Assembly (NCBI GenBank): GCA_947253945.1
Contig: CAMYAY010000002.1
Coordinates: forward strand, 50,218-114,217
Source of the DNA: an uncultured Candidatus Saccharibacteria bacterium
Lineage (GTDB): Bacteria > Patescibacteriota > Saccharimonadia > Saccharimonadales > Saccharimonadaceae
Reading direction: 5' to 3'
DNA length: 64,000 nt
Below, piece by piece: positions 34,891 to 43,236 of the stretch. How positions within the stretch are numbered: position 1 is the first letter of the stretch; each line of letters opens with the position of its first letter. The notes under the pieces are model-generated. The model was not told the DNA's origin. It worked only from the letters and a program-made list of their open reading frames with translations, and did no database searches. The position numbers and the translations under genes are program-made.

Positions 34891-37800
34891 ATGGTAGTAA
34901 AAAAGCCTAATCCGAATGCTGGCGACCAGATTTACCGTCGGCAAGTTCAGAATTCTATATCACCAAGTGGTAGACCAATTCATGATTATTCGGATGATTT
35001 GTCTGACTACCATGACGACACACCAGATTACTCCAACTACGATGATAACGAGGACGAAAATAACTCTTCTGAAGATACAGCCGAATCTAACTCAAGTAAC
35101 AGCAATCGACAAGATAAACAGACTGCCCGTGACCAACTAAAAAAATCCGAGCATGACTACGATGATAGTTCTGATAAAAATCCACGCAAAGATACTAGTA
35201 AATCCGACATAGCAAAGCGTGAACGTCAAGACAATTATAAATATTCTGAGTCTAAAAAGAATCATATTGGCGGTTCAAAGAAAGCTGGGGGTAGTTTCTT
35301 TCAACGACACAAAAAAGGTATTGCCGGTGGTGTATTCGGCACATTTGCCTTTGGCGGTATGATGTCTGGTAGTATGATTTTATCTGGTCCAATGCAGTTT
35401 ATGCAGGTATCTAGTATGCTAAAAAAGACCTATAATGTCGTGACTGAAATTCAGCATGATTGGCGACGTATGCACAATATGAAAAAAATGCTCGCTAGAA
35501 ATTTTCGCAAGGGCCACGATAAAGAAGGCGAAGTAGGCGTTTTGGGTACAAAAAGTAGCAAAGGCTATGTGGAATCACTCAAAAAAATTGGTTTAGAGGT
35601 TAACAAAGACGGCTCCCTTCGCGTAAACACTGACCACATTGAAATGAAGTGGGATTGTACAGGAAACGATTGTCTTGAAAAGCAATTAAAACGTAAGCTA
35701 GGTGGTAAAAAGAGTTATTATAGTGTCAACAAAGAATCTCACACAGTCAGCATCAACACTGACGCCATTACTGGTGAAGGTGGGGTTAGGGGTGCATATC
35801 GCAAACGACGTTTCTTGTCTGACCTCGGTAGACGTAGTGGTATGATGCCGCCGGGTAAGTATGTTGCAACCAGAATGACTGGTAAATCTAAAAAATTTCT
35901 TAGTATTTTTCATCCATTTCGTAGTATAAAAAATATAATTAAAGACCGACTAGAAGATTTAATGGGCGCCATTAAAGATGCCGCTATCGAAAAGTTTAAA
36001 ACTACCAAAACTTATCGCAAGGGATTTGAGCTATATAAAAAAACTCGTATCATACCGACAAAATTACCTAAATTTATGGCAAATTTTCTGTCACTAGCAG
36101 AAAAAGCTCTGCCAAAACTATCAGTTGTAGCATCAATTGGGATAGTGGGTTTAACATTTGTATGTAAAGTTAAGGAAATAAAAGATCAGATGGAGCAACT
36201 GCGCTGGGAAAAACATGTCATGCCAGCTATGCAGCTTGCCACTGAGGAATACGCCACATCAAGCCAAATGCAAGCCGGAAAAGTTAGTATGGCGCAATTA
36301 GGGCAAATGTCGCAACGCCAATTCTATAACGAATACGCCGTTGACCCGGGAGATCCTAACGGTAAACCTAAACCGTCGAGCTGGTGGGACTCCGCGCCAA
36401 TTAATGCTGAGCTAAATCAGCCTCAAGGAATGAGCGACGATGACCTAAAAGCTAAGAAAAATGCCGTGCTACCTCAGCTTAAAAATGTTAGTGGAGAAAA
36501 TCCCGGCTTATTTGGTGGTGCAGTTGAAGCTGTCGTACAGTCACCAGTTGGTGGAGCGGGGTGCCTTGTAGATAGCGTGACCGGATTTGTGTCAAGTACC
36601 ATAACCCAAGCAGCAGATTTCGTAACCAATGGTGCAATATCAAAACTTTCTAATGCCGCTGTGGGGGCGGTGATGAACTTTGCTTTAGAGCTAATTACTG
36701 GACAACCACTTGACTTAACTAATCAAACACCAGAACAATTTGGCAATATCGCAGCCTATGGCTCTAAATTTATGGCGGAGCAAAACGGCCTTCGCGCTAA
36801 TGGCGGTACTGTACTATCGAATACCGAAAGTGCCGAGTTAAGACGCGACACCAATACTTGGTTAGCAATGGAATGGAATGATACGCCGTTACTCGCTAAA
36901 CTATTCGACCCTACTGATTACCGCTCTGCAATCAGCACCGTTGCACGCAACGCTAGGATGAACCCTGTACCAGAAAATATCTTAGCCTCTATTAGTAACA
37001 CATTTAAACTAGTAGCCGCTATACCAAATACTGCTATTGCTATGGCAGTAGACTCTCCTATTGCGACTGCACGCGCCGCTAGCGGACGACCAGCCTACGA
37101 CTATGGCGTGCCAGATATTGGTATTGTGCCAAAAACTTTTAACCACTACAATATTGACAACCAAGATGAGATGGATCATAAAGAAATGAACATCTTTCAA
37201 AATGCCCGTTATATCTTGCGCGTTTTTTGGAGTGAAGATGAAGAAAAACAGTATATTAAGGACGAAATTAAACTAGATGACGATGAAGACGGTGTAAAAC
37301 GTATTATGCCTTTGGGTGGGGATCAAAAGATAGATCCTTTACCAATCCTTAAAGATGAGAATAGTAAAGAATTTAAGAAATTAATGGATAAATGGCGAAA
37401 AACTAAGGATACATACAAAGAACTTATTCACGTTTGTTTAGCCAAGGATATTGACGAAAAGGGGAAGGTAACAGAAGACCATAGCCAAAACCAAGATCAT
37501 GGCGGCCATACTTTTATGTATCTGACTGGGCATAGTAGTGATAATAAATATATAGATAAACAATGTAAGGGTAGATTAACTGATGGAGACGGTAGTTTTG
37601 ACGACTTATTAGCTAGAATCGCTAATTACTCTGGCCCAGACATAGCAGATGTCCGCACGAATCAATGTTTAACTGGTGACAAATCAGATGGCGACACTGT
37701 TAGTGCATGTGCTGGCGCCGGGTTAGAAGCTGGCGGCAATGGTACTAACGGAAACTCTGCGAGTGGAACATTTACTCCGGGAGGTGAGTCGTCGTCCGAT

Positions 37801-38265
37801 GTAATAAATAGATTCAAACAAGATACAAATAATACATTATCGTACGGCTCTTATAACTGGAAAGACAATGGCTGTACTACGATACCATATTGGTTTGTTA
37901 CTAAATACACCACACTAACATATGGCCACGGTAATGGTGGCGAAGTGGTTAGTAATTTAATTGCAAAGAATAAAGAATTGGGTGATGACGACATTAATAG
38001 ACCTGAGGCTTGGTCGGTGTTCAGTATTAAGCCAGGAGCACTAGGTTCAAGCTCCGCATATGGCCACACTGGATTAGTAACAAAAGTTGACCCCGATGGC
38101 ACTATCCATACAGTAGAGATGGGGCTAGGTGAAAATCATATATGGGAATCTACATATAAACCAAACCAATATCGTGGAGTAATGACATTTGCACATTGCG
38201 CTAAATTCCTTAAGGGTGATGCGCCGGTTAAATTTGAAGCACCAAAGAATGCGAGTATCGACTAA
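34891..38265 (+). CDS. Large membrane-anchored protein with C-terminal CHAP-type peptidase domain
   Basis: A 1,124-residue protein. Residues 1-140 are acidic and Ser/Asn/Asp-rich, probably disordered and cytoplasmic. A hydrophobic segment (about 147-172) is followed by basic helical regions, a further hydrophobic helix near 410-425 and Gly/Ala-rich helices around 550-620. The C-terminus (about 975-1110) looks like a CHAP amidase/peptidase: Cys near 994 in DNGCTTIPYW and His near 1058 in YGHTGLVTKV, then DGTIHTVEMG. CHAP enzymes cut peptidoglycan amide bonds, so it could open the wall for the secretion channel, like VirB1 in other systems. A GTGGAGA ribosome site precedes the ATG. The middle region is not recognised. 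Confidence 0.75.
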   Translation: MVVKKPNPNAGDQIYRRQVQNSISPSGRPIHDYSDDLSDYHDDTPDYSNYDDNEDENNSSEDTAESNSSNSNRQDKQTARDQLKKSEHDYDDSSDKNPRKDTSKSDIAKRERQDNYKYSESKKNHIGGSKKAGGSFFQRHKKGIAGGVFGTFAFGGMMSGSMILSGPMQFMQVSSMLKKTYNVVTEIQHDWRRMHNMKKMLARNFRKGHDKEGEVGVLGTKSSKGYVESLKKIGLEVNKDGSLRVNTDHIEMKWDCTGNDCLEKQLKRKLGGKKSYYSVNKESHTVSINTDAITGEGGVRGAYRKRRFLSDLGRRSGMMPPGKYVATRMTGKSKKFLSIFHPFRSIKNIIKDRLEDLMGAIKDAAIEKFKTTKTYRKGFELYKKTRIIPTKLPKFMANFLSLAEKALPKLSVVASIGIVGLTFVCKVKEIKDQMEQLRWEKHVMPAMQLATEEYATSSQMQAGKVSMAQLGQMSQRQFYNEYAVDPGDPNGKPKPSSWWDSAPINAELNQPQGMSDDDLKAKKNAVLPQLKNVSGENPGLFGGAVEAVVQSPVGGAGCLVDSVTGFVSSTITQAADFVTNGAISKLSNAAVGAVMNFALELITGQPLDLTNQTPEQFGNIAAYGSKFMAEQNGLRANGGTVLSNTESAELRRDTNTWLAMEWNDTPLLAKLFDPTDYRSAISTVARNARMNPVPENILASISNTFKLVAAIPNTAIAMAVDSPIATARAASGRPAYDYGVPDIGIVPKTFNHYNIDNQDEMDHKEMNIFQNARYILRVFWSEDEEKQYIKDEIKLDDDEDGVKRIMPLGGDQKIDPLPILKDENSKEFKKLMDKWRKTKDTYKELIHVCLAKDIDEKGKVTEDHSQNQDHGGHTFMYLTGHSSDNKYIDKQCKGRLTDGDGSFDDLLARIANYSGPDIADVRTNQCLTGDKSDGDTVSACAGAGLEAGGNGTNGNSASGTFTPGGESSSDVINRFKQDTNNTLSYGSYNWKDNGCTTIPYWFVTKYTTLTYGHGNGGEVVSNLIAKNKELGDDDINRPEAWSVFSIKPGALGSSSAYGHTGLVTKVDPDGTIHTVEMGLGENHIWESTYKPNQYRGVMTFAHCAKFLKGDAPVKFEAPKNASID

Positions 38266-38266
38266 T

Positions 38267-38773
38267 ATGAAATTAAGTAAGAGAAATGTTTTAATAATAA
38301 GTGTAATTGTGTTGGTATTATTATACCTATTGTTTATGTCGTTTAATAATAAGACCAATAAAAATTCTATGAAGACAGCGGTAAGTCAGAGTAATATTAT
38401 AAAGAATAATTCTAGCTTTCTAAAAAATGTACCAATCTTACCGCAATACGAATTAGATAGATTAAATAAAGAAATTAGGCGAGTAGTAAAACTAAATAAT
38501 ACATCACGTAATCTAGGAAAATATCAGATAGTAGTTCGCGATAATTCACTCAAGCAGACTTACAATAATAAAGAATTTATTTATACCACTGAATTTATTG
38601 TAGACTTGCCGAGTCTCAAACAAAGCTATCGCGTTCACGATGAATATTATATGATTCCACATAGATATAGTAACGACTATGCTTTATTAGTTACTTGTCC
38701 GAATCCAGAAGACTTAATTTATCCATCGTTTAAGTGTATTGACCGAATCAAACGAGAGAAGGGAGAGATATAA
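38267..38773 (+). CDS. Single-pass membrane protein of the secretion locus, unknown function
   Basis: A 168-residue protein starting at ATG 38267, one base after the stop of the CHAP gene (the open frame extends upstream only into that gene). A basic start (MKLSKR) leads into one membrane helix (about 8-25, VLIISVIVLVLLYLLFMSF); the rest is an exported domain with two cysteines near the end (CPNPEDLIYPSFKC), likely a disulphide. No family recognised. Its stop overlaps the next ATG, so it is translationally coupled to the three-domain enzyme. Confidence 0.7.
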   Translation: MKLSKRNVLIISVIVLVLLYLLFMSFNNKTNKNSMKTAVSQSNIIKNNSSFLKNVPILPQYELDRLNKEIRRVVKLNNTSRNLGKYQIVVRDNSLKQTYNNKEFIYTTEFIVDLPSLKQSYRVHDEYYMIPHRYSNDYALLVTCPNPEDLIYPSFKCIDRIKREKGEI

Positions 38774-40605
38774 TGAAACGTTTTACTAAATTCCTGTATG
38801 TATTAATAGTATTTTCCATGTTACTTATGCCGTACACTACCGTCTACGCCGAAGACACGCCGGGTAGCAACACGGCGGACGGTACACCAGTACCCTCCAG
38901 CTCAACAGCTGGACCGAGTGCCGAGGGTGACTATCTCGGTGGTGTCGACCCATCCAGCCAGCGCGACATTATGATGCGCCTCGAAATACCATATTACAAT
39001 GCCCAGGAGTGTGCTGAAGGTACTTCTCCTAGTGGAGGAGAAAGCTCAGGTACTGTTAGCGGTAAGGATAATGAAGAAAAAGTATTCAACTTTTTGCGCA
39101 CCGCTACCTTTGGTGGTCACAAACTCAATGCAGCACAGATTGCTGGTATTATGGCTAATTTTAAAGCCGAACACGGTTTTCAAGCAACTACCAGCCCCAA
39201 AAATCCTACTCATCACGGTCTAGCTCAATGGGATAAAGATAGGTGGAATAGTTCCTGGGAGGGAGATTTAGAAGCGCAATTAAAACACGTTAAGGATGAA
39301 ATAGATAAAAGCTATGCTAGTGGACTTAACAATGTAGGATTTTTCAACATTAGCAATACCGTAGATGCTTCATTTAAAGCAGCTGAGGATTTTTGTAATA
39401 TTTATGAGCGTCCTGGAGCTAGTGAATGCGCTAGGCGCAGAAGCATCGCTGAGGAATTCTATAACAAATATGCTAGCAAAGTTGATGGCCCAGCACCTAA
39501 CAGTGCTGCTGGTTATGGGCCCGGTCGTCATATCTGGTTTGGCGATAGCCGCACAGTTGGCATGCGTAGTGCTGTAGGTGATGGTGGAGATATTTGGGTA
39601 GCCCAAAGTGGTGCTGGGTTTTCTTGGTTTAATGGAGATGGTCTAAAACAAGTAAATTCAACACTAGAGGCCGGCGATACTATCGTAGTTAACTTTGGGG
39701 TGAATGATCCGGGTAATATAAAACAATACATAAAAAGAATCAATGAATTAGCTAACACTGAATGGAAGAGCAATAAAATAGTTGTCATGTCGGTTAATCC
39801 CGTAGAAGATGGTCGTTCGAGCAAGACAACAGATAAACAGGTGGATGAATTTAACAAAGCAATGAAAGATGGGCTAAGTGGCTCAAATATTCAATTTATC
39901 GATACAAATTCAACAATGAAAAAGAATGGTTTTAATACCAAGGATGGACTTCACTATACAGTAGATACCTATAAAAAATTACATGACGATTTATTAAAAA
40001 AAGTTACTAATAACAATTCTACAACCGACGCTAAGGCAGCAGATAATTGTGCTCCATCAGAAAACGGTCCTAATGGCGGAGCCACCAAATATGGCACTAG
40101 TGATGGCTACGATATTTACAACCAAGCTGATTTTGCCGGGTCTCAGTTTGGTAGTACTAATGTTAAAGCTGGCGGTTGCGGGCCAAGTGCCATGGCAATG
40201 ATTATATCAGCACTAACTGGCAAAAAAATCACTCCAGCTATGACCGCAGCTTATGGTGGTGACCATGGCGGCGAATCAGGTGGTGGGTCTAGTTGGGGTC
40301 TACCTGAAGTATTAGCTCAAAACCCTGATTTTGGTATTAAGGCAAATAAAATAGAACAAACTATTGACAAATTCAACGAAGTATTATCCAGCGGTGGTAT
40401 GATATGGGCTTGTGGGCGCGGTAGCGTACCATTTACTGGCGTTGGACACTGCATTGGTATTCGTGGACGAACCGACGGTGGAAAATGGAAAATTTTTGAT
40501 TCCGGCACACCCCAAAATTCTTATAAAGAGTGGGATCCAAGCACTATCATTAACGGTATTAACGCAAACGGCAATGGGAGCGCTTCGGCGGTTTACGCAA
40601 AATGA
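38773..40605 (+). CDS. Exported three-domain enzyme: lysozyme-like, SGNH hydrolase, C39-like peptidase
   Basis: A 610-residue secreted protein with a signal peptide (1-26, ending TVYA). Domain 1 (about 95-225) resembles phage-tail-type lysozymes: IAGIMANFKAEHGF, then HHGLAQWDKDRW. Domain 2 (about 250-415) is an SGNH hydrolase with all blocks: GDS at 257-259, GVND at 309-312 and D391-x-x-H394. Domain 3 (about 438-605) resembles C39/papain-like peptidases, with Cys469 in GGCGPSAMAM and His559 in VGHCIGIRG. Together they could cut glycans, remove O-acetyl groups and cut peptides of a wall, either the cell's own or a host's. The gene is coupled to its neighbours by overlaps. Which wall it attacks is inference. 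Confidence 0.82.
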   Translation: MKRFTKFLYVLIVFSMLLMPYTTVYAEDTPGSNTADGTPVPSSSTAGPSAEGDYLGGVDPSSQRDIMMRLEIPYYNAQECAEGTSPSGGESSGTVSGKDNEEKVFNFLRTATFGGHKLNAAQIAGIMANFKAEHGFQATTSPKNPTHHGLAQWDKDRWNSSWEGDLEAQLKHVKDEIDKSYASGLNNVGFFNISNTVDASFKAAEDFCNIYERPGASECARRRSIAEEFYNKYASKVDGPAPNSAAGYGPGRHIWFGDSRTVGMRSAVGDGGDIWVAQSGAGFSWFNGDGLKQVNSTLEAGDTIVVNFGVNDPGNIKQYIKRINELANTEWKSNKIVVMSVNPVEDGRSSKTTDKQVDEFNKAMKDGLSGSNIQFIDTNSTMKKNGFNTKDGLHYTVDTYKKLHDDLLKKVTNNNSTTDAKAADNCAPSENGPNGGATKYGTSDGYDIYNQADFAGSQFGSTNVKAGGCGPSAMAMIISALTGKKITPAMTAAYGGDHGGESGGGSSWGLPEVLAQNPDFGIKANKIEQTIDKFNEVLSSGGMIWACGRGSVPFTGVGHCIGIRGRTDGGKWKIFDSGTPQNSYKEWDPSTIINGINANGNGSASAVYAK

Positions 40606-41174
40606 TACAAAAATTTAAATCTCTACCACCAAACGTAAAGGCTATTTGTTTTGCTATTACCGCTATATTTGCTTTATCTATCATTATGTCTATACCAACT
40701 ATCGTAACTAAAATTAGTACCAAAATGGATAGTAGAGCATCAACTCACTTAGATAAACATAGTAATATAACCGTTAAAATGGGGACTGCAAATCCAGAAT
40801 CTTATGGTGTACCAAAAGATACACCAATGGAAGTTGGTAGTAATAATTTAATCAATAGGGGAATGTCATTTGAAAAATCTTTACAGGTGTCTAAGGTTTT
40901 ATCGGCATATTATCAGCACAAAAACATTACTGAACATAGTGATATAAAAATAATTAGTATCGGTAAGGATATTAATTCCGATTGGGATGGCGATACATCA
41001 ACCGGAACCTACAACACCACTATTCAGTTAGACCAAAAAGGGACATTAATTCCACTACAAATCGTAGACGTAAATGACCCGCTTAAGCCGTATTTTTCGA
41101 TTAAATTAAAAATCGATGGTGACTACCAAACAATTTACGAAACCAACGACGACATTAGCCAGTTTGTACAATAA
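40602..41174 (+). CDS. Single-pass membrane protein at the end of the secretion operon, unknown function
   Basis: A 190-residue protein whose ATG overlaps the stop of the three-domain enzyme (ATGA). One N-terminal membrane helix (about 15-38, AICFAITAIFALSIIMSIPT) is followed by an exported domain of about 150 residues with a mixed alpha/beta look and no cysteines. No family recognised. Its layout (short inside, one helix, exported domain) matches the 168-residue protein two genes upstream, as in VirB8-like components, but no sequence likeness to VirB8 is evident to me. Confidence 0.68.
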   Translation: MIQKFKSLPPNVKAICFAITAIFALSIIMSIPTIVTKISTKMDSRASTHLDKHSNITVKMGTANPESYGVPKDTPMEVGSNNLINRGMSFEKSLQVSKVLSAYYQHKNITEHSDIKIISIGKDINSDWDGDTSTGTYNTTIQLDQKGTLIPLQIVDVNDPLKPYFSIKLKIDGDYQTIYETNDDISQFVQ

Positions 41175-41184
41175 ATTTGCTAGG

Positions 41185-41226
41185 TTGGCACTCTAACCTT
41201 GCAAGTGCCAATTTTTGTGTTATAAT
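41185..41226 (+). promoter_or_regulatory. CIRCE-like operator with extended -10 promoter of groESL
   Basis: TTGGCACTC (41185-41193), nine bases, then AAGTGCCAA (41203-41211) matches the CIRCE layout TTAGCACTC-N9-GAGTGCTAA with symmetric changes. TGT-TATAAT (box 41221-41226) follows, so the operator covers the -35 zone. CIRCE is bound by the repressor HrcA, which is not encoded in this window. Confidence 0.85.
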
Positions 41227-41252
41227 GGTAATTGTAACCAAAGGAGGATGAA

Positions 41253-41522
41253 ATGTCGAATGTTCCTTTAAAGCCGCTGGGCGACCGAATCGTAGCCGAG
41301 CGCGAAGAATCTGAAGCTCGTACTGCAGCTGGACTATTTTTACCAGAAGATGCTAAAGAGAAGTCACAAGTTGCAACCGTACTAGCTACCGGCAAAGACG
41401 TAAAGGATGTAAAAGTTGGTGACCGAATCGTGGTGCGTGAATACTCCACCACTGAAATTAAGGTCAATAACAAGAAGTATTTTATTGTTAAGGAAGAAGA
41501 CGTACTTGCTACGTTAGCATAA
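41253..41522 (+). CDS. groES: Co-chaperonin GroES
   Basis: The 89-residue lid of the GroEL chamber. Family signatures: VPLKPLGDRIVAEREESE at the start, the mobile loop region TAAGLFLPEDAKEKSQ and the C-terminal YFIVKEEDVLATL. The length is slightly short of the usual 94-97 but complete. A strong AAAGGAGGAT ribosome site lies ahead of the ATG. First gene of the groESL operon, controlled by the CIRCE-like element, so heat induction via HrcA is expected. Confidence 0.97.
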   Translation: MSNVPLKPLGDRIVAEREESEARTAAGLFLPEDAKEKSQVATVLATGKDVKDVKVGDRIVVREYSTTEIKVNNKKYFIVKEEDVLATLA

Positions 41523-41530
41523 GGAGAATT

Positions 41531-43153
41531 ATGGCGAAAAAAGTTTTTTATGGTGACGAAGCGCGCGAAAAAGTTTTAGCTGGTGCTAAAACTCTAGCTG
41601 ACGCCGTCAAAACCACCATGGGGCCAAAGGGTCGCAATGTGGTAATTGGCAAGACTTACGGTGGTCCATCAGTTACTCACGATGGCGTTACTGTGGCAGA
41701 ATCAATCGATCTACTAGAGACCGATGAAATGTTGGGTGAAAAAATTGGTGCAGAGCTAATCAAGCAAGCTGCCAAAAAGATGAATAAAGTTGCAGGTGAT
41801 GGCACTACCACCGTCACGGTACTAACTTACGAAATCTTGCGTGAAGCCAACCGCTTAATTGCCGCCGGGCATAACCCAATGGAACTCCGCAAGGGCGTCG
41901 AGCGGGCAGCAAAGTCGATTCTTACTGAACTTGATAGCATGGCCGAACCAGTTAAAGGTAAGGATGACCTCGTAGCTGAAGTAGCTAGCATCTCGGCTGG
42001 CGACCCAGAAATTGGCAAGCTCATTGCCGATGTAATGAGTAAAATCGGCCGCGATGGCGTCGTTAGCGTGGAAGCGGGGCAGGGCCTTGACCTTGAATCA
42101 GAGGTAGTAGAGGGCTTTACCTTCGACCGTGGCTACATTAGCGCCTACATGGTGACCGACCCGAATCGTATGGAAGCCGCCTACGATAAGCCAGCAATTA
42201 TTATTACTGACAAAAAGATTAGCTCAGCTCAGGAATTCCTACCACTGATTGAGAAGGTCGCAACCGCCGGCAAGAAGGATGTTGTCTTAATCGCCGAAGA
42301 TGTTACCGGCGAAGCGCTCGGCGTGCTGATTCTCAATAAGTACAAGGGTGTGCTCAACACCTTAGCTATCAAAGCGCCATCATTCAGTGACCGCCGCAAG
42401 GAAGTCTTGCAGGATATCGCCACCCTCACTGGCGCAACCGTCATTTCCGCCGACCAAGGTATGTCGTTTGATAACGTTGGCCTTGAGGTAGTGGGTTCGG
42501 CGCGGCGCGTCATTTCTACCAAGGATAGCACTACTATTATCGAAGGCGCTGGCGACAAAGCGCAAGTGGCACAGCGTATTGCACTCATTAACGCTCAGAA
42601 GGAAACCGCACGCAGCGACTACGACCGCGAGCAAATTGCCAAGCGTGCCGCATCGCTCAGTGGTAAGGTTGCCGTTATTAAAGTCGGTGGTGCAACCGAA
42701 ACCGAAATTGACGAGAAGAAATATCGTGTTGACGACGCCGTGGCTGCAGTCAAGGCAGCGCTTGATGGCGGCATCGTTCCTGGTGGCGGCGTAACCTTAA
42801 TTAACCTCGCCAGTAAAATTACCGCTACTGACGCCGGTGCTGAGATTTTGCGCAATGCTCTACTGATGCCATTTAAGCAAATAACCAGCAACGCTGGCCT
42901 TAATAGCGAAGCTTTGCTAGCTCAAGTTCAAGCCGCTAAGCCAGGGCAGGGTGTCGATGTCATGCACTATGACGGCAAGCTAATTGACCTCAAGAAGTCA
43001 GGTGTAGTTGACCCAGCACGCGTCACACACGAAGCCATTCAAAACGCTGTATCAATTGCCGCTACAGCAATGACGATGGGTGCACTCGTAGTTGACTTAC
43101 CAGAGAAGAAAGATGCTGGCGCCAACATGGGCGGTGGCATGGGTATGATGTAA
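41531..43153 (+). CDS. groEL: Chaperonin GroEL
   Basis: A 540-residue 60-kDa chaperonin subunit that folds proteins in an ATP-driven chamber with GroES. Family markers include TMGPKGRNVVIGKTYGGPSV, AGDGTTTVTVLTYEIL, and the C-terminal Gly/Met tail (GGGMGMM). The apical domain is complete. An AAGGAGAA ribosome site follows the groES stop by a few bases. A strong UUCG-loop terminator closes the operon. groESL sits between two parts of the secretion machinery, with no sign of insertion borders. Confidence 0.98.
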   Translation: MAKKVFYGDEAREKVLAGAKTLADAVKTTMGPKGRNVVIGKTYGGPSVTHDGVTVAESIDLLETDEMLGEKIGAELIKQAAKKMNKVAGDGTTTVTVLTYEILREANRLIAAGHNPMELRKGVERAAKSILTELDSMAEPVKGKDDLVAEVASISAGDPEIGKLIADVMSKIGRDGVVSVEAGQGLDLESEVVEGFTFDRGYISAYMVTDPNRMEAAYDKPAIIITDKKISSAQEFLPLIEKVATAGKKDVVLIAEDVTGEALGVLILNKYKGVLNTLAIKAPSFSDRRKEVLQDIATLTGATVISADQGMSFDNVGLEVVGSARRVISTKDSTTIIEGAGDKAQVAQRIALINAQKETARSDYDREQIAKRAASLSGKVAVIKVGGATETEIDEKKYRVDDAVAAVKAALDGGIVPGGGVTLINLASKITATDAGAEILRNALLMPFKQITSNAGLNSEALLAQVQAAKPGQGVDVMHYDGKLIDLKKSGVVDPARVTHEAIQNAVSIAATAMTMGALVVDLPEKKDAGANMGGGMGMM

Positions 43154-43162
43154 ATTCAGCTC

Positions 43163-43187
43163 AAGGCCTCCTTCGGGAGGCCTTTTC
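43163..43187 (+). terminator. Intrinsic terminator of groESL
   Basis: Nine-base arms AAGGCCTCC and GGAGGCCTT enclose a TTCG tetraloop, followed by a short T-rich tail. Confidence 0.9.
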
Positions 43188-43236
43188 TGATTCCGCTAAA
43201 AATTTGCTATAATAGACATATAAAAGAGAGGGCATC

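Noticed and set aside
38773..40605. Prophage remnant suggested by the phage-tail-type lysozyme domain
   Set aside because: No capsid, tail, terminase or integrase genes are near; signal peptide, SGNH and C39-like domains and operon overlaps point to the secretion locus instead.
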